64,000 nt of DNA from an uncultured Fusobacterium sp. (GCF_905200055.1 NZ_CAJKIS010000004.1:27144-91143), one strand, 5' to 3'. Positions 49,718 through 60,369 are shown, numbered from the stretch's first letter. Notes: a model not told the origin generated them from the letters alone. Made by a program: numbers and translations.

Positions 49718-51436
49718 ATGCATTGGGAGTATAATCCGCTACCTCAGTCTCTCATTGATTCTAAGGCTGCTCAATGGAAAAAAAGTAAGTTACTCACTAC
49801 CTTATTACTCAATAGAGGCTTTGATAATCTAAAAAAAGCAGATAAATTTATAAGCCCAAAAATTTCAGATTTTAGAGATCCTTTTAAATTTGAAAAAATG
49901 CAAAAAGTAGTAGATAAGATACTTGAAAAAAAAGAAAAAAAAGAGAAAATCTTCATTTATGGAGATTATGATGTTGATGGAATTACTGCTGCAGTTTTTT
50001 TAGTTAAAGCTTTTAAACTTATTGGAATAGATGTTGATTATTATATTCCCAATAGAATGGATGAAGGTTATGGTCTAGATAAAAAAACTGTAGATTTCAT
50101 CAATAAAGAAAATGGAAAATTGGTGATTACTGTTGATACAGGAGTCAATTCTATTGAAGATGTAAAATATGCAAAAACTTTAGGAATAGATGTTATTGTA
50201 ACTGATCATCATAAATGTGTTAAAGATGAAGATGATGATGCTCTTCTTCTACTTAATCCAAAATTAAGTGACACATATGAGTTTAAATATCTCTCTGGAG
50301 CAGGAGTTGCTTTAAAAGTAGCTCAAGGAGTATATAGCAAATTAAATGTTGATACTAGAAAACTTTATCAATATATGGATATTGTTATGATAGGTACCGT
50401 AGCTGATGTTGTTCCTATGCTTGATGAAAATAGAATAATTATAAAAAAGGGGCTTCAAGCCTTAAAAAGAACTAAAATTAAAGGCTTGATGTACCTTTTG
50501 AAATATCTAAAATTTCAAAAGAAAGATATAAATACAACTGATGTTAGTTACTTTATCTCTCCACTTATAAATTCTTTAGGGAGAATAGGGGTCTCAAAAA
50601 TGGGGGCAGATTTCTTTCTAAAAGAAGATGACTTTGAAATCTATAATATTATAGAGGAAATGAAGAAATCTAATAAAAAACGTCGTGATCTTGAGAAAAT
50701 GATTTATGATGAGGCAACTTATGCTATTTCTAAAGCAGATAAAAAGAACTTAAAATCTATATTTTTAAGTTCTGAAAAATGGCATCCCGGTGTTATTGGA
50801 GTTGTTTCTTCTAGATTAAGTGTTAAATATAATTTACCTGTTACTTTAGTTGCTTTTAAAGATGGCATAGGTAAAGCTTCTTGTAGAAGTGTAAAGGGAA
50901 TTAGTGTATTTAATATTTTTCAAAAGATGGGTAATAAATTAGTAAGATTTGGTGGACATGATTTAGCAGCTGGATTTATTGTTACTCAAGAAAATTTAGA
51001 AGACGTTAAGAAGATTTTTGAAGCCAGCATAGAAAACTTCCATGCTGAAAATGAAAAAAAATCATTAAAAATAGATGCTGAATACTCACTAGAAAATATA
51101 GATGATAAGATTTTTAAAGTTATGGAAGATATTGCTCCATATGGCTTAGATAATCCTCATCCACTTTTCTTAGATACAAATCTTACATTTGAAAATATAA
51201 GAAAATTTGGTGTTGATGAAAGACATTTCAATGGAATTATAAAAAAGAATGGCAAATTTTACCATATGGTAGCCTTTGATTTAGGGCATAAAATAAATGA
51301 ATTAGAAGCAAAAATACAAAAGTTTGATATTGTCTATTATCCTGAAAAAACAATATATAAAGGAGAAGAAATTCTTCAAATCAGGATAAAAGATATTAAA
51401 ATAAAAGATGATTTTTATGAAATCTTTACTAAATAG
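49718..51436 (+). CDS. recJ: Single-stranded-DNA-specific exonuclease RecJ
   Basis: The 572 residues show the DHH phosphoesterase core: YGDYDVDGITAAVFLVKAF (about residues 80-98), VTVDTGVNS, VTDHHKC, and the DHHA1 part with PLINSLGRIG, KWHPGVIGVVSSRL and RFGGHDLAAGF. It degrades single-stranded DNA 5' to 3' in recombination and mismatch repair. It is placed 9 bp after rbfA in the same transcription unit, and tig follows 15 bp later. The start region lacks a textbook ribosome binding site (AAGG 13 bp upstream), which suggests dependence on rbfA translation. Confidence 0.95.
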   Translation: MHWEYNPLPQSLIDSKAAQWKKSKLLTTLLLNRGFDNLKKADKFISPKISDFRDPFKFEKMQKVVDKILEKKEKKEKIFIYGDYDVDGITAAVFLVKAFKLIGIDVDYYIPNRMDEGYGLDKKTVDFINKENGKLVITVDTGVNSIEDVKYAKTLGIDVIVTDHHKCVKDEDDDALLLLNPKLSDTYEFKYLSGAGVALKVAQGVYSKLNVDTRKLYQYMDIVMIGTVADVVPMLDENRIIIKKGLQALKRTKIKGLMYLLKYLKFQKKDINTTDVSYFISPLINSLGRIGVSKMGADFFLKEDDFEIYNIIEEMKKSNKKRRDLEKMIYDEATYAISKADKKNLKSIFLSSEKWHPGVIGVVSSRLSVKYNLPVTLVAFKDGIGKASCRSVKGISVFNIFQKMGNKLVRFGGHDLAAGFIVTQENLEDVKKIFEASIENFHAENEKKSLKIDAEYSLENIDDKIFKVMEDIAPYGLDNPHPLFLDTNLTFENIRKFGVDERHFNGIIKKNGKFYHMVAFDLGHKINELEAKIQKFDIVYYPEKTIYKGEEILQIRIKDIKIKDDFYEIFTK

Positions 51437-51451
51437 ATTTAAGGAGGAAAA

Positions 51452-52738
51452 ATGAAACACGAAATCAAAAACTTAGAACACTCAGCAGTTGAGATTAAAA
51501 TCTGTCTTACAGGTGAAGAATTAAGTCCATTAAAAACTGAAGTTTTAACAGCAGTTGCTGCAAAAGCTGAAGTTCCTGGATTTAGAAAGGGAAAAGCTCC
51601 TTTAGATAAAGTTGAAGCTCAATTCAAAGATGCTGTAAAAGAAGAACTTACTGAAAAAGTATTACAAAAATACTATGAAGAAGTTGTAAAAGAAGGAAAC
51701 ATCACTCCTATCAGCTACATTCACAATGTAAAAGTTGAAATGAACGAAAACTATGAATTAACTTTCCAAGTTGATGTATACCCTACAGTTGAATTAGGAG
51801 AATACAAAGGACTTGAAGTTGAAAAAGAAACTTTCGAAATGACTGAAGAAAAACTAAACAAAGAAATAGAAATCATGGTAAACAGCAAATCAAAATTAGT
51901 TGATACTGAAGCTGGACACAAAGCAGTTATGGGAGATACTGTAGATCTTGCATTTGAAGGATTTGTAGATGGTGTTCCATTTGAAGGTGGAAAAGCTGAT
52001 TCTCATGTTCTTAAATTAGGATCAAAAATGTTCATCGATACTTTCGAAGATCAATTAGTTGGATATGAAGCTGGACAAGAAGGAGAAGTTAACGTAACTT
52101 TCCCTGAACAATACCACGCTGCTAACCTAGCTGGAAAACCTGCTGTATTCAAAGTAAAAGTAAATTCTATCAAAACTCTAGTTACACCTGAATTAAATGA
52201 TGAATTAGCTAAAGAATTAGGATTTGAATCTGTTGAAGATTTAAAAGCTAAAAAAGCTGAAGAAGTTAAAGCTAGAGAAGAAGCTAGAATCAAAAATGAG
52301 TACATTGGAAAATTATTAGATAAAGTTGCTGCTACTTCTAAAGTAGATGTTCCTTTCTCTATGATCGCTACAGAAGTTAAAAACAGAATCTCTGAAATGG
52401 AACAACAACTTTCTGCTCAAGGAATTGGAATGGATATGTACCTACAAATGACTGGAATGGACAGAGCTAAACTTGAAAGTCAAATCGCTCCAATGGCAGC
52501 TGGAAAAGTAAAAGTTGACCTTATCCTTGAAGCTATAGCTAAAGCTGAAAACATTGAAGTTTCTGAAGATGAAGTAACTGCTAAAATGACAGAAGTTGCT
52601 AAATACTACGGAATGGATCTTGCTAAACTTGAAGAAGAATTAAACAAACACAAAAACTACGATAACTTCAAATACACAATCAAAGGTGAATGTGTAATGC
52701 AAAAAGCTATCGACTTATTAGTTGAAACAGCAAAATAA
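51452..52738 (+). CDS. tig: Trigger factor, ribosome-associated chaperone
   Basis: The 428 residues are full length. The N-terminal ribosome-binding domain carries the signature PGFRKGKAP (about residues 41-49). A FKBP-type peptidyl-prolyl isomerase domain follows (GDTVDLAFEGFVDGVPFEGG, about 160-245), then a long helical C-terminal domain. It shields nascent chains at the exit tunnel. AAGGAGGA precedes the ATG. It closes the rimP operon with a stem-loop, and is followed by clpP-clpX-lon, the usual proteostasis neighbourhood. Confidence 0.97.
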   Translation: MKHEIKNLEHSAVEIKICLTGEELSPLKTEVLTAVAAKAEVPGFRKGKAPLDKVEAQFKDAVKEELTEKVLQKYYEEVVKEGNITPISYIHNVKVEMNENYELTFQVDVYPTVELGEYKGLEVEKETFEMTEEKLNKEIEIMVNSKSKLVDTEAGHKAVMGDTVDLAFEGFVDGVPFEGGKADSHVLKLGSKMFIDTFEDQLVGYEAGQEGEVNVTFPEQYHAANLAGKPAVFKVKVNSIKTLVTPELNDELAKELGFESVEDLKAKKAEEVKAREEARIKNEYIGKLLDKVAATSKVDVPFSMIATEVKNRISEMEQQLSAQGIGMDMYLQMTGMDRAKLESQIAPMAAGKVKVDLILEAIAKAENIEVSEDEVTAKMTEVAKYYGMDLAKLEEELNKHKNYDNFKYTIKGECVMQKAIDLLVETAK

Positions 52739-52749
52739 TAATATTTATT

Positions 52750-52786
52750 GTAGGAAGCAGTTATCTGCTTCCTACATCATATTTTT
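52750..52786 (+). terminator. Terminator after tig
   Basis: An 11-bp perfect stem gtaggaagcag / ctgcttcctac with a 4-nt loop, followed by ATCATATTTTT. The U-tract is offset by six bases, so termination may be partial and allow read-through into clpP. Confidence 0.8.
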
Positions 52787-52862
52787 ACTTGAATAATTGG
52801 AAAACTTTCTAAACCATTTTTACTTTAGGATATTTTCTATTTATTTAAGGAGGTAACGATTT

Positions 52863-53438
52863 ATGTATAACCCAACAGTAATTGAAAGTACTGGTAGATC
52901 TGAAAGAGCTTATGATGTCTACTCAAGACTTTTAAAGGATAGAATTATATTTTTAGGAACAGAAATAGATGACAATGTAGCAAATGCCATTGTTGCTCAA
53001 CTTCTTTTCCTTGAAGCTGAAGATCCAGATAAAGATATTATCATGTATATAAATAGTCCTGGTGGAGTAGTAACAGCAGGAATGGCTATTTATGACACTA
53101 TGAACTATATAAAACCTGATATTCAAACTGTATGTATTGGACAAGCTGCAAGTATGGGGGCATTATTACTTGGTGCTGGAGCAAAAGGGAAAAGATTTGC
53201 CTTAGAACATGCTAGAATAATGATTCACCAACCTTTAGGTGGGGCTTCTGGACAAGCTACAGATATTGAAATTCAAGCAAAAGAAATTCTTAGAATAAAA
53301 AAGATGTTATCACAAATTTTAGCTGATAGCACTGGTAAATCTTTAGATGATATTTTAACAGATACTGAAAGAGATAATTATATGTCCGCTGAAGAAGCTA
53401 AAGAGTATGGTCTTATTGACCAAGTATTTAAAAAATAA
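52863..53438 (+). CDS. clpP: ATP-dependent Clp protease proteolytic subunit
   Basis: The 191 residues contain the complete serine protease triad regions: Ser97 in GQAASMGALLL, His122 in MIHQPLGG and Asp in the YMSAEEAKEYGLID stretch. INSPGG marks the oxyanion side. ClpP forms the two-ring chamber that degrades proteins fed by ClpX, whose gene lies 17 bp downstream. AAGGAGG lies about 8 bp before ATG. The 120 bp before it contain the tig terminator but no convincing promoter that I could define. Confidence 0.97.
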   Translation: MYNPTVIESTGRSERAYDVYSRLLKDRIIFLGTEIDDNVANAIVAQLLFLEAEDPDKDIIMYINSPGGVVTAGMAIYDTMNYIKPDIQTVCIGQAASMGALLLGAGAKGKRFALEHARIMIHQPLGGASGQATDIEIQAKEILRIKKMLSQILADSTGKSLDDILTDTERDNYMSAEEAKEYGLIDQVFKK

Positions 53439-53455
53439 TAAAGGAGATTGAAATT

Positions 53456-54706
53456 ATGGGTAAAAAAGCTAGATGTTCCTTCTGTGGAAGCACTGAAGAT
53501 GAAGTTTCTAAACTATTTAGTGGAATAGATGGAGCTCTTATATGCGATAGATGTATAGAAAGCTGTTTTGATATCCTTGAACTTTCTAACGAAAAATTAG
53601 CAGAGAAACATCATGATGATTTATCAGAAGATTCTCTTTTAACTCCAAAAGAAATCAAGGAAAAACTAGATGAATATGTAATTGGACAAGATGAAACTAA
53701 AAAAATTCTTTCTGTGGCAGTTTATAACCACTACAAAAGAATTTTAGATAAAGAAAATTCTATAAAAGATGAAGATAATGTAGAATTACAAAAGTCAAAT
53801 GTACTTTTAATTGGACCTACAGGTTCTGGAAAAACTCTTTTAGCTCAAACTTTAGCTAGATCTTTAAGTGTTCCTTTTGCTATAGCAGATGCTACTACAC
53901 TTACAGAAGCTGGTTATGTTGGAGATGACGTTGAAAATGTACTTGTAAGACTTTTACAAGCTGCAGATTATGATGTTGATGCTGCTGAAAGAGGAATCAT
54001 TTATATTGATGAAATTGATAAAATAGCAAGAAAATCAGAGAATGTTTCTATTACTAGAGATGTTTCTGGAGAGGGTGTTCAACAATCACTTTTAAAAATT
54101 ATAGAAGGAACTAAATCACAAGTTCCTCCTCAAGGTGGAAGAAAACATCCAAACCAAGAGTTAATAGAAATAGATACTACTAATATTCTATTTATAGTAG
54201 GTGGAGCTTTTGAAGGACTTGAAAAAGTTATAAAATCTAGAACAAATAAAAAAGTTATAGGTTTTGGTGCTGAAATTAACAGTAAAATAGAAGAAAAAGT
54301 TGGAGAAACTTTTGCTAAAGTTTTACCAGAAGATCTTGTAAAACAAGGTATAATCCCTGAATTAGTTGGAAGATTACCTATCATTACTACTTTACAAGAT
54401 TTAGATGAAGCTGCTCTAATAAAAATATTAACTGAGCCTAAAAATGCTATTGTAAAACAATATAAAAAATTATTTGATTTAGAAGGAGTTGAACTTGAAT
54501 TTACTCCGGAAGCTCTAAAGAAAATTGCTACTCTTGCTCTTGAAAGAAGAATAGGTGCTAGAGGACTTAGAGCTATAATAGAACAAACAATGTTAGAACT
54601 TATGTATGAGGTTCCTTCTGATGAAACAATAACAAAAGTTACTATCGGAGAGGAAGCTGTACTAGATTCTAATAAAGCCGTTATTGAAAAAAACACGACT
54701 AATTAG
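53456..54706 (+). CDS. clpX: ATP-dependent Clp protease ATP-binding subunit ClpX
   Basis: The 416 residues start with the N-terminal zinc-binding domain (CSFCG ... CDRCIESC). The AAA+ module follows, with Walker A GPTGSGKTLLAQ (about residue 119), Walker B IIYIDEIDKIA and sensor regions. The ClpP-docking loop (IGFGA) is present near residue 270. It unfolds tagged proteins for ClpP. It is encoded between clpP and lon with short gaps (17 and 12 bp), so the three are translated from one message. Confidence 0.97.
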   Translation: MGKKARCSFCGSTEDEVSKLFSGIDGALICDRCIESCFDILELSNEKLAEKHHDDLSEDSLLTPKEIKEKLDEYVIGQDETKKILSVAVYNHYKRILDKENSIKDEDNVELQKSNVLLIGPTGSGKTLLAQTLARSLSVPFAIADATTLTEAGYVGDDVENVLVRLLQAADYDVDAAERGIIYIDEIDKIARKSENVSITRDVSGEGVQQSLLKIIEGTKSQVPPQGGRKHPNQELIEIDTTNILFIVGGAFEGLEKVIKSRTNKKVIGFGAEINSKIEEKVGETFAKVLPEDLVKQGIIPELVGRLPIITTLQDLDEAALIKILTEPKNAIVKQYKKLFDLEGVELEFTPEALKKIATLALERRIGARGLRAIIEQTMLELMYEVPSDETITKVTIGEEAVLDSNKAVIEKNTTN

Positions 54707-54718
54707 GAGGACAACTTT

Positions 54719-57022
54719 ATGAGTAAAACATTATTTTTACCTACTAGGGATTTAGTTATCTTCCCAGGTATCGTAACTCCCATTTATGTAGGTAGAGCAA
54801 AGAGTGTTAGCACATTAGAAAGTGCTGTAAATTCTAAAAGTAAATTGGTTTTAGGTATGCAAAAAGACCCTTCAAAAGAGGATCCTGAACTACCAAATGA
54901 TATATACAAAATTGGAGTAATAGTAAATATTCTTCAAATTGTAAAAATGCCAAATAACAATATAAAAGTTTTAATTGAAGCTGAAGATAGAGTTATGATT
55001 GAAGATGTAGAAACAACTGATACAGAATATACAGCTACATATAAAACTATAAAATGTACAAATGGTAAAGCAAAGGAAACAGAAGCTATTTATAGAAAAG
55101 TTCTTGGATATTTTGAAAAATTTGTAGGTTTAACAGGAAAAATATCTCCTGAACTATTAGTAAATCTAAAAGGAATCAAAGATATAAATAGTGCCTTTGA
55201 TATAATCTCATCTAATCTTCCAGTAAAAAGTGAAGTTAGACAAGAGCTACTTGAAATATTTGATGTTAAAGATAGAGGGTTTAAACTTCTTGAGTTACTT
55301 GCTAATGAAATGGAGATAGCCTCTCTTGAAAAGAAAATTGATGATAAAGTAAAAACTAAGATGAATGAAGCTCAAAAATCATACTATATCAAAGAAAAGA
55401 TAAATGCTATGAAAGAAGAGCTAGGAGATTTTTCTCAAGATGAAGATATGCTTGATTTAGTTGAAAAATTAAATAAGACTAAGCTACCTAAAGAGGTTAA
55501 GAAAAAACTTGATTCAGAAATGAAAAAACTTTCTAAAATGCCTCCATTCTCAGCAGAAGCTACAGTGTCAAGAAACTACATTGAAACTGTTTTAGATCTT
55601 CCTTGGGATAAAACAACTAAAGATATACTAGATCTTAAAAAAGCTAATGATATCCTTGAGAGAGATCACTATGGATTAAAAGAAGCTAAAAGTAGAGTTT
55701 TAGATTATCTTGCTGTTAAAAAATTAAACCCTTCTATGAAAGGTGGAATCCTATGTCTTGCTGGACCTCCTGGAATAGGTAAAACTTCCCTAGTTAAATC
55801 TATTGCTGATGCTATGGGTAGAAAGTTCGTAAGAGTTTCTCTAGGTGGTGTAAGAGATGAGGCTGAAATAAGAGGACATAGAAGAACTTATATCGGTTCT
55901 ATGCCTGGTAAACTTATAAAAGCTATGAAAGATGCTGGAAGTAAAAACCCTGTTATCTTACTAGATGAAATTGACAAAATGTCAAATGACTTTAAAGGAG
56001 ATCCTGCTTCAGCTATGCTTGAAGTTCTTGATCCTGAGCAAAACAGCCACTTTGAAGATCACTACATTGATATGCCTTTTGATCTTTCAAAGGTTTTCTT
56101 TGTAGCAACTGCTAATGATCTTAGAAATGTTTCTGCTCCTTTAAGAGATAGAATGGAGATAATTAATATCTCGTCTTATACAGAGTTTGAAAAACTTCAT
56201 ATAGCTAAAAAATATCTAATTAAACAAGCTAAAGAGGAAAATGGATTAAAAGATTATGACATCCAAATCTCTAACAATGTAATTATGAAAATAATTGATG
56301 AATATACTAGAGAAGCTGGAGTTAGAAGTTTAAAAAGAGAATTTATCTCTCTATGTAGAAAACTAGCTAGAGATGCTGTTGAACAAGATAAAAAGAAATT
56401 TATCATCAAAAGCAGTAGCTTAGAAAAATACTTAGGAAAACCTAAATTTAGACCAGAAAAATTAAAAGAAAAAGAACCTAAACTAGGAGTTGTAAATGGT
56501 TTAGCTTGGACTTCTGTTGGAGGAGTAACTCTTGAGGTTCAAGGTGTTTCTATTCCTGGAAAAGGAGAACTTTCTTTAACTGGTACTTTAGGAAATGTTA
56601 TGAAAGAATCTGCTCAAGTTGCTTTCACTTATGTTAAAGCTAACCTTGATAAATACAAACTTGAAAATCCTGAGTTTTTTGAAAAGAAAAATATTCACCT
56701 TCACTTCCCAGAAGGAGCAACTCCAAAAGATGGACCTTCTGCAGGAATTACAATTGTAACTGCTATTTTATCTGTTTTAACTGGTAGAAAAGTAAGACAA
56801 GATATAGCTATGACTGGAGAGGTTACTATAACTGGAGAGGTATTAGCTATAGGTGGAGTTAAGGAAAAGGTTATTGGAGCTCATAGAGCTGGAATAAGAG
56901 AAGTTATCCTACCTGAAGATAACAGAGTAGATGAAAGCGATATTCCAGCAGAAGTAGCAAAGACTATGAAGATTCACTTTGTTAAAACTTATGATGAAGT
57001 TGAAAAATTAGTATTTGCTTAA
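54719..57022 (+). CDS. lon: ATP-dependent protease Lon
   Basis: The 767 residues are of LonA type. They comprise an N-terminal LAN domain, an AAA+ domain with Walker A GPPGIGKTSLVK (about residue 350) and Walker B VILLDEIDKM, and a serine-lysine protease domain with the catalytic Ser in PKDGPSAGIT (about residue 675) and Lys near GGVKEKVIGAHRAG. It degrades damaged and regulatory proteins in the cytoplasm. GGAGG lies before the ATG, 12 bp after clpX. engB follows 24 bp later. Confidence 0.97.
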   Translation: MSKTLFLPTRDLVIFPGIVTPIYVGRAKSVSTLESAVNSKSKLVLGMQKDPSKEDPELPNDIYKIGVIVNILQIVKMPNNNIKVLIEAEDRVMIEDVETTDTEYTATYKTIKCTNGKAKETEAIYRKVLGYFEKFVGLTGKISPELLVNLKGIKDINSAFDIISSNLPVKSEVRQELLEIFDVKDRGFKLLELLANEMEIASLEKKIDDKVKTKMNEAQKSYYIKEKINAMKEELGDFSQDEDMLDLVEKLNKTKLPKEVKKKLDSEMKKLSKMPPFSAEATVSRNYIETVLDLPWDKTTKDILDLKKANDILERDHYGLKEAKSRVLDYLAVKKLNPSMKGGILCLAGPPGIGKTSLVKSIADAMGRKFVRVSLGGVRDEAEIRGHRRTYIGSMPGKLIKAMKDAGSKNPVILLDEIDKMSNDFKGDPASAMLEVLDPEQNSHFEDHYIDMPFDLSKVFFVATANDLRNVSAPLRDRMEIINISSYTEFEKLHIAKKYLIKQAKEENGLKDYDIQISNNVIMKIIDEYTREAGVRSLKREFISLCRKLARDAVEQDKKKFIIKSSSLEKYLGKPKFRPEKLKEKEPKLGVVNGLAWTSVGGVTLEVQGVSIPGKGELSLTGTLGNVMKESAQVAFTYVKANLDKYKLENPEFFEKKNIHLHFPEGATPKDGPSAGITIVTAILSVLTGRKVRQDIAMTGEVTITGEVLAIGGVKEKVIGAHRAGIREVILPEDNRVDESDIPAEVAKTMKIHFVKTYDEVEKLVFA

Positions 57023-57046
57023 AATAATATTTAAAAGGGGAATTTT

Positions 57047-57655
57047 ATGAAAATAAAACAAGCTGATTTTGTTAAATCTGCAGTATATGAAAAAGATTAC
57101 CCAGAGCAACTTAAAAATATGGAATTTGCTTTTGTTGGAAGATCTAATGTTGGAAAATCCTCTTTAATCAATAGCATAACTGGTAGAAAAAAACTTGCTA
57201 AAACAAGTAAAACTCCTGGAAGAACTCAACTTATAAATTTCTTTAGTGTAAATAAAGAGTTTTATATAGTTGACCTTCCTGGATATGGATTTGCCAAAGT
57301 TCCAAAAGAGATGAAAGTTGAATGGGGAAAAACTATGGATAGGTATATTGCTAGTTCTAGAAATAAACTAGTTTTTGTCCTACTTGATATAAGAAGAATT
57401 CCAAGTCAAGAGGATATAGATATGCTAGTTTATCTAGATCATCACGATATACCATTCAAAATTATATTTACTAAAATGGATAAAGTTTCAAATAATGAAA
57501 AATTTAAACTATTAAAAGATATTAAGAAAAAAGTTGAATTTCACAATGATGATGTTCTTTTCCACTCATCATTAACTGATAAGGGAAAAGATGATATATT
57601 AGCATTTATTGAATCTCTTATTACAACTGAAGAGAACAAAGAGGAAGAAATTTAA
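57047..57655 (+). CDS. engB: Ribosome biogenesis GTPase EngB (YsxC/YihA)
   Basis: The 202 residues hold the EngB GTPase: G1 GRSNVGKSS (about residues 31-39), the switch I TPGRTQLINFF, G3 DLPGYGFAKVP, and G4 TKMDK. It helps late assembly of the 50S subunit. The lon-engB neighbourhood is also seen in Bacillus. GGGG-type ribosome binding sequence (AAAAGGGGA) lies before the ATG. valS follows after 36 bp. Confidence 0.96.
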   Translation: MKIKQADFVKSAVYEKDYPEQLKNMEFAFVGRSNVGKSSLINSITGRKKLAKTSKTPGRTQLINFFSVNKEFYIVDLPGYGFAKVPKEMKVEWGKTMDRYIASSRNKLVFVLLDIRRIPSQEDIDMLVYLDHHDIPFKIIFTKMDKVSNNEKFKLLKDIKKKVEFHNDDVLFHSSLTDKGKDDILAFIESLITTEENKEEEI

Positions 57656-57691
57656 AATTTTAAAATTATATTTTGGGAGGAATTATAAAAG

Positions 57692-60352
57692 ATGGAAGAA
57701 TTAAACAAGACTTACTCTCCTAAGGAAATTGAGTCAAAATGGTATAAAGTTTGGGAAGATTCAAAGTACTTTGCTGGAAAAATGGAAGATGGAAAAGAGA
57801 GCTATTCTATAGTTATTCCACCTCCAAATGTTACTGGTATTCTTCATATGGGACATATTCTAAATAACTCTATTCAAGATACATTAGTAAGATATAAGAG
57901 AATGTGTGGATATAATACTCTTTGGCTTCCAGGATGTGACCATGCTGGAATAGCTACTCAAAATAAAGTAGAAAGAAAACTTGCTGAAGAAGGATTAAAA
58001 AAAGAAGATTTAGGAAGAGAAAAATTCATTGAAGAAACTTGGAAATGGAAAGAAAAACATGGTGGAATCATCACTACTCAATTAAGAAAAATTGGAGCTT
58101 CTCTTGATTGGGATAGAGAGAGATTTACTATGGATGAAGGACTTTCTAAAGCTGTTAGAGAAATCTTTGTTCACCTATATAATGATGGACTTATCTATCA
58201 AGGTGAATATATGGTTAACTGGTGTCCTAGATGTGGTACTGCTCTAGCTGATGACGAAGTTGAACATGCTGAAAAAGCTGGAAATCTTTGGCATCTAAAA
58301 TATCCAGTAAAAGACTCTGACGAGTATATTATCATTGCAACTTCAAGACCAGAAACTATGCTTGCTGACGTTGCTGTTGCTGTTCACCCTGAAGATGACA
58401 GATACAAACACCTAATTGGTAAAAAACTTATACTTCCTCTAGTTGGAAGAGAAATTGATATTATAGCTGATGAATATGTTGATAGAGAGTTTGGAACTGG
58501 AGCTTTAAAAATAACTCCTGCTCACGACCCTAACGACTTTGCTCTAGGAAAAAAATATAATCTTCCTATTATCAACATGCTTACTGCTGATGCTAAAATC
58601 GTAGATGACTACCCTAAATATGCTGGAATGGATAGATTTGAAGCTAGAAAAGTTATAGTTGAAGATCTAAAAGCTGCTGGAGTTCTTGTTAAAATAGAAC
58701 CTCTAAACCACAATGTTGGACATTGTTATAGATGTCAAACTGTTGTTGAACCTAGAGTTTCTAAACAATGGTTTGTAAAAACTGAAACTTTAGCTCAAAA
58801 AGCTCTTGAAGTAGTTAGAAATGGCGAAATTAAAATTATGCCAAAAAGAATGGAAAAAATCTATTATAACTGGCTAGAAAATATTAGAGACTGGTGTATC
58901 TCTAGACAACTTTGGTGGGGACACAGAATACCAGCTTGGTATGGACCAGACAAATATATATTTGTTGCAAGAGATGAAAATGAAGCTAAAGAAATGGCTC
59001 TTAAACACTATGGAAAAGAGGTTGAATTAGTTCAAGAAGAAGATGTTCTTGATACTTGGTTCTCATCTGCTCTTTGGCCTTTCTCTACTATGGGATGGCC
59101 TGAAAAAACTAAAGAATTAGAAACTTTCTATCCAACTTCAACACTTGTAACTGGTGCTGATATCATATTCTTCTGGGTTGCTAGAATGATTATGTTCGGA
59201 TTATATGAAATGAAAGAAATTCCATTTAAAGATGTATTCTTCCACGGAATCGTTAGAGATGAAATTGGTAGAAAAATGTCTAAATCTTTAGGAAACTCTC
59301 CAGATCCATTAAACTTAATTGATGAATTTGGTGCTGATGCTATTAGATTCTCTATGATCTACAACACATCACAAGGGCAAGATGTTCACTTCTCTGAAAA
59401 ACTTCTTGAAATGGGAAGAAACTTTGCTAATAAAATATGGAATGTTGCAAGATTCGTTATTATGAACCTTGAAGATTTCGATGTAAAATCTGTAAATAAA
59501 GATGAATTAAAATTAGAACTTGTTGATAAATGGATATTCTCTAGATTAAATGAAACTGCTCAAGAAGTAGCTGTTAATATTGACAAATTCCAATTAGACG
59601 ATGCTGCAAAAGCTGTTTATGAATTTTTAAGAGGAGATTTCTGTGACTGGTATGTTGAACTTGCAAAAGTAAGACTATACAACAACGAAGAAACTGATAA
59701 AGCTTCTAAAACTACAGCTCAATATGTTCTTTGGACAGTACTTGAAGCTGGATTAAGACTTCTTCACCCATTTATGCCATTTATAACTGAAGAAATTTGG
59801 CAAAAAATTAAAGTTGAAGGAGATTCTATTATGATTCAAAACTATCCTGTTGCTGATGAATCTATAATAGACAAAGATATTGAAACTTCTTTTGAATATA
59901 TAAAAGAGGTTATCTCATCTCTTAGAAATATAAAAGCTGAAATGGGAATATCTCCAGCTAAAGAAGTTAAAGTTGTAATAAAATCTAATGATGAAATGGA
60001 ATTAAAAACTCTAGAAGATAACTACCTATTCATCACAAAATTAGCTAAGATTGAGGATCTAAAATTTGGAAAAGATCTAGCTAAACCTGAACAAAGTGGA
60101 TTTAGAGTAGCTAGAAATTCAGAAGTATATATGATTCTTACTGGACTTCTTAATTCTGAAGTTGAAATCAAAAAAATCCAAGATCAAATGGCCAAAGTTC
60201 AAAAAGATCTTGATAAAGTTAATGCTAAATTAGCTGATGAAAGATTTACTTCTAAAGCTCCTGCTCATATTCTTGAAAGAGAGAGAAGAATTCAAAAAGA
60301 ATATCAAGATAAGATGGATAAACTAACTGAAAACCTTAAAAACTTTATGTAA
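57692..60352 (+). CDS. valS: Valyl-tRNA synthetase
   Basis: The 886 residues comprise class Ia motifs. The HIGH-type site is PPPNVTGILHMGHIL (residues about 43-57), the KMSKS is GRKMSKSLGN (about residue 525), and an editing (CP1) domain lies between, with TSRPETMLADVAVAVHPED. A C-terminal coiled-coil arm (last 70 residues, Lys/Glu-rich) contacts tRNA. It charges tRNA(Val) and clears mischarged threonine. GGGAGG lies before the start. The downstream 75 bp contain a weak promoter for the next gene. Confidence 0.97.
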   Translation: MEELNKTYSPKEIESKWYKVWEDSKYFAGKMEDGKESYSIVIPPPNVTGILHMGHILNNSIQDTLVRYKRMCGYNTLWLPGCDHAGIATQNKVERKLAEEGLKKEDLGREKFIEETWKWKEKHGGIITTQLRKIGASLDWDRERFTMDEGLSKAVREIFVHLYNDGLIYQGEYMVNWCPRCGTALADDEVEHAEKAGNLWHLKYPVKDSDEYIIIATSRPETMLADVAVAVHPEDDRYKHLIGKKLILPLVGREIDIIADEYVDREFGTGALKITPAHDPNDFALGKKYNLPIINMLTADAKIVDDYPKYAGMDRFEARKVIVEDLKAAGVLVKIEPLNHNVGHCYRCQTVVEPRVSKQWFVKTETLAQKALEVVRNGEIKIMPKRMEKIYYNWLENIRDWCISRQLWWGHRIPAWYGPDKYIFVARDENEAKEMALKHYGKEVELVQEEDVLDTWFSSALWPFSTMGWPEKTKELETFYPTSTLVTGADIIFFWVARMIMFGLYEMKEIPFKDVFFHGIVRDEIGRKMSKSLGNSPDPLNLIDEFGADAIRFSMIYNTSQGQDVHFSEKLLEMGRNFANKIWNVARFVIMNLEDFDVKSVNKDELKLELVDKWIFSRLNETAQEVAVNIDKFQLDDAAKAVYEFLRGDFCDWYVELAKVRLYNNEETDKASKTTAQYVLWTVLEAGLRLLHPFMPFITEEIWQKIKVEGDSIMIQNYPVADESIIDKDIETSFEYIKEVISSLRNIKAEMGISPAKEVKVVIKSNDEMELKTLEDNYLFITKLAKIEDLKFGKDLAKPEQSGFRVARNSEVYMILTGLLNSEVEIKKIQDQMAKVQKDLDKVNAKLADERFTSKAPAHILERERRIQKEYQDKMDKLTENLKNFM

Positions 60353-60369
60353 TTATTTTAAAAATATAC

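Noticed and set aside
54130..54696. A 188-codon open frame antisense to clpX
   Set aside because: It lies fully within clpX on the opposite strand, has no ribosome binding site, and has the Ser/Ile/Thr-rich composition of a shadow frame.
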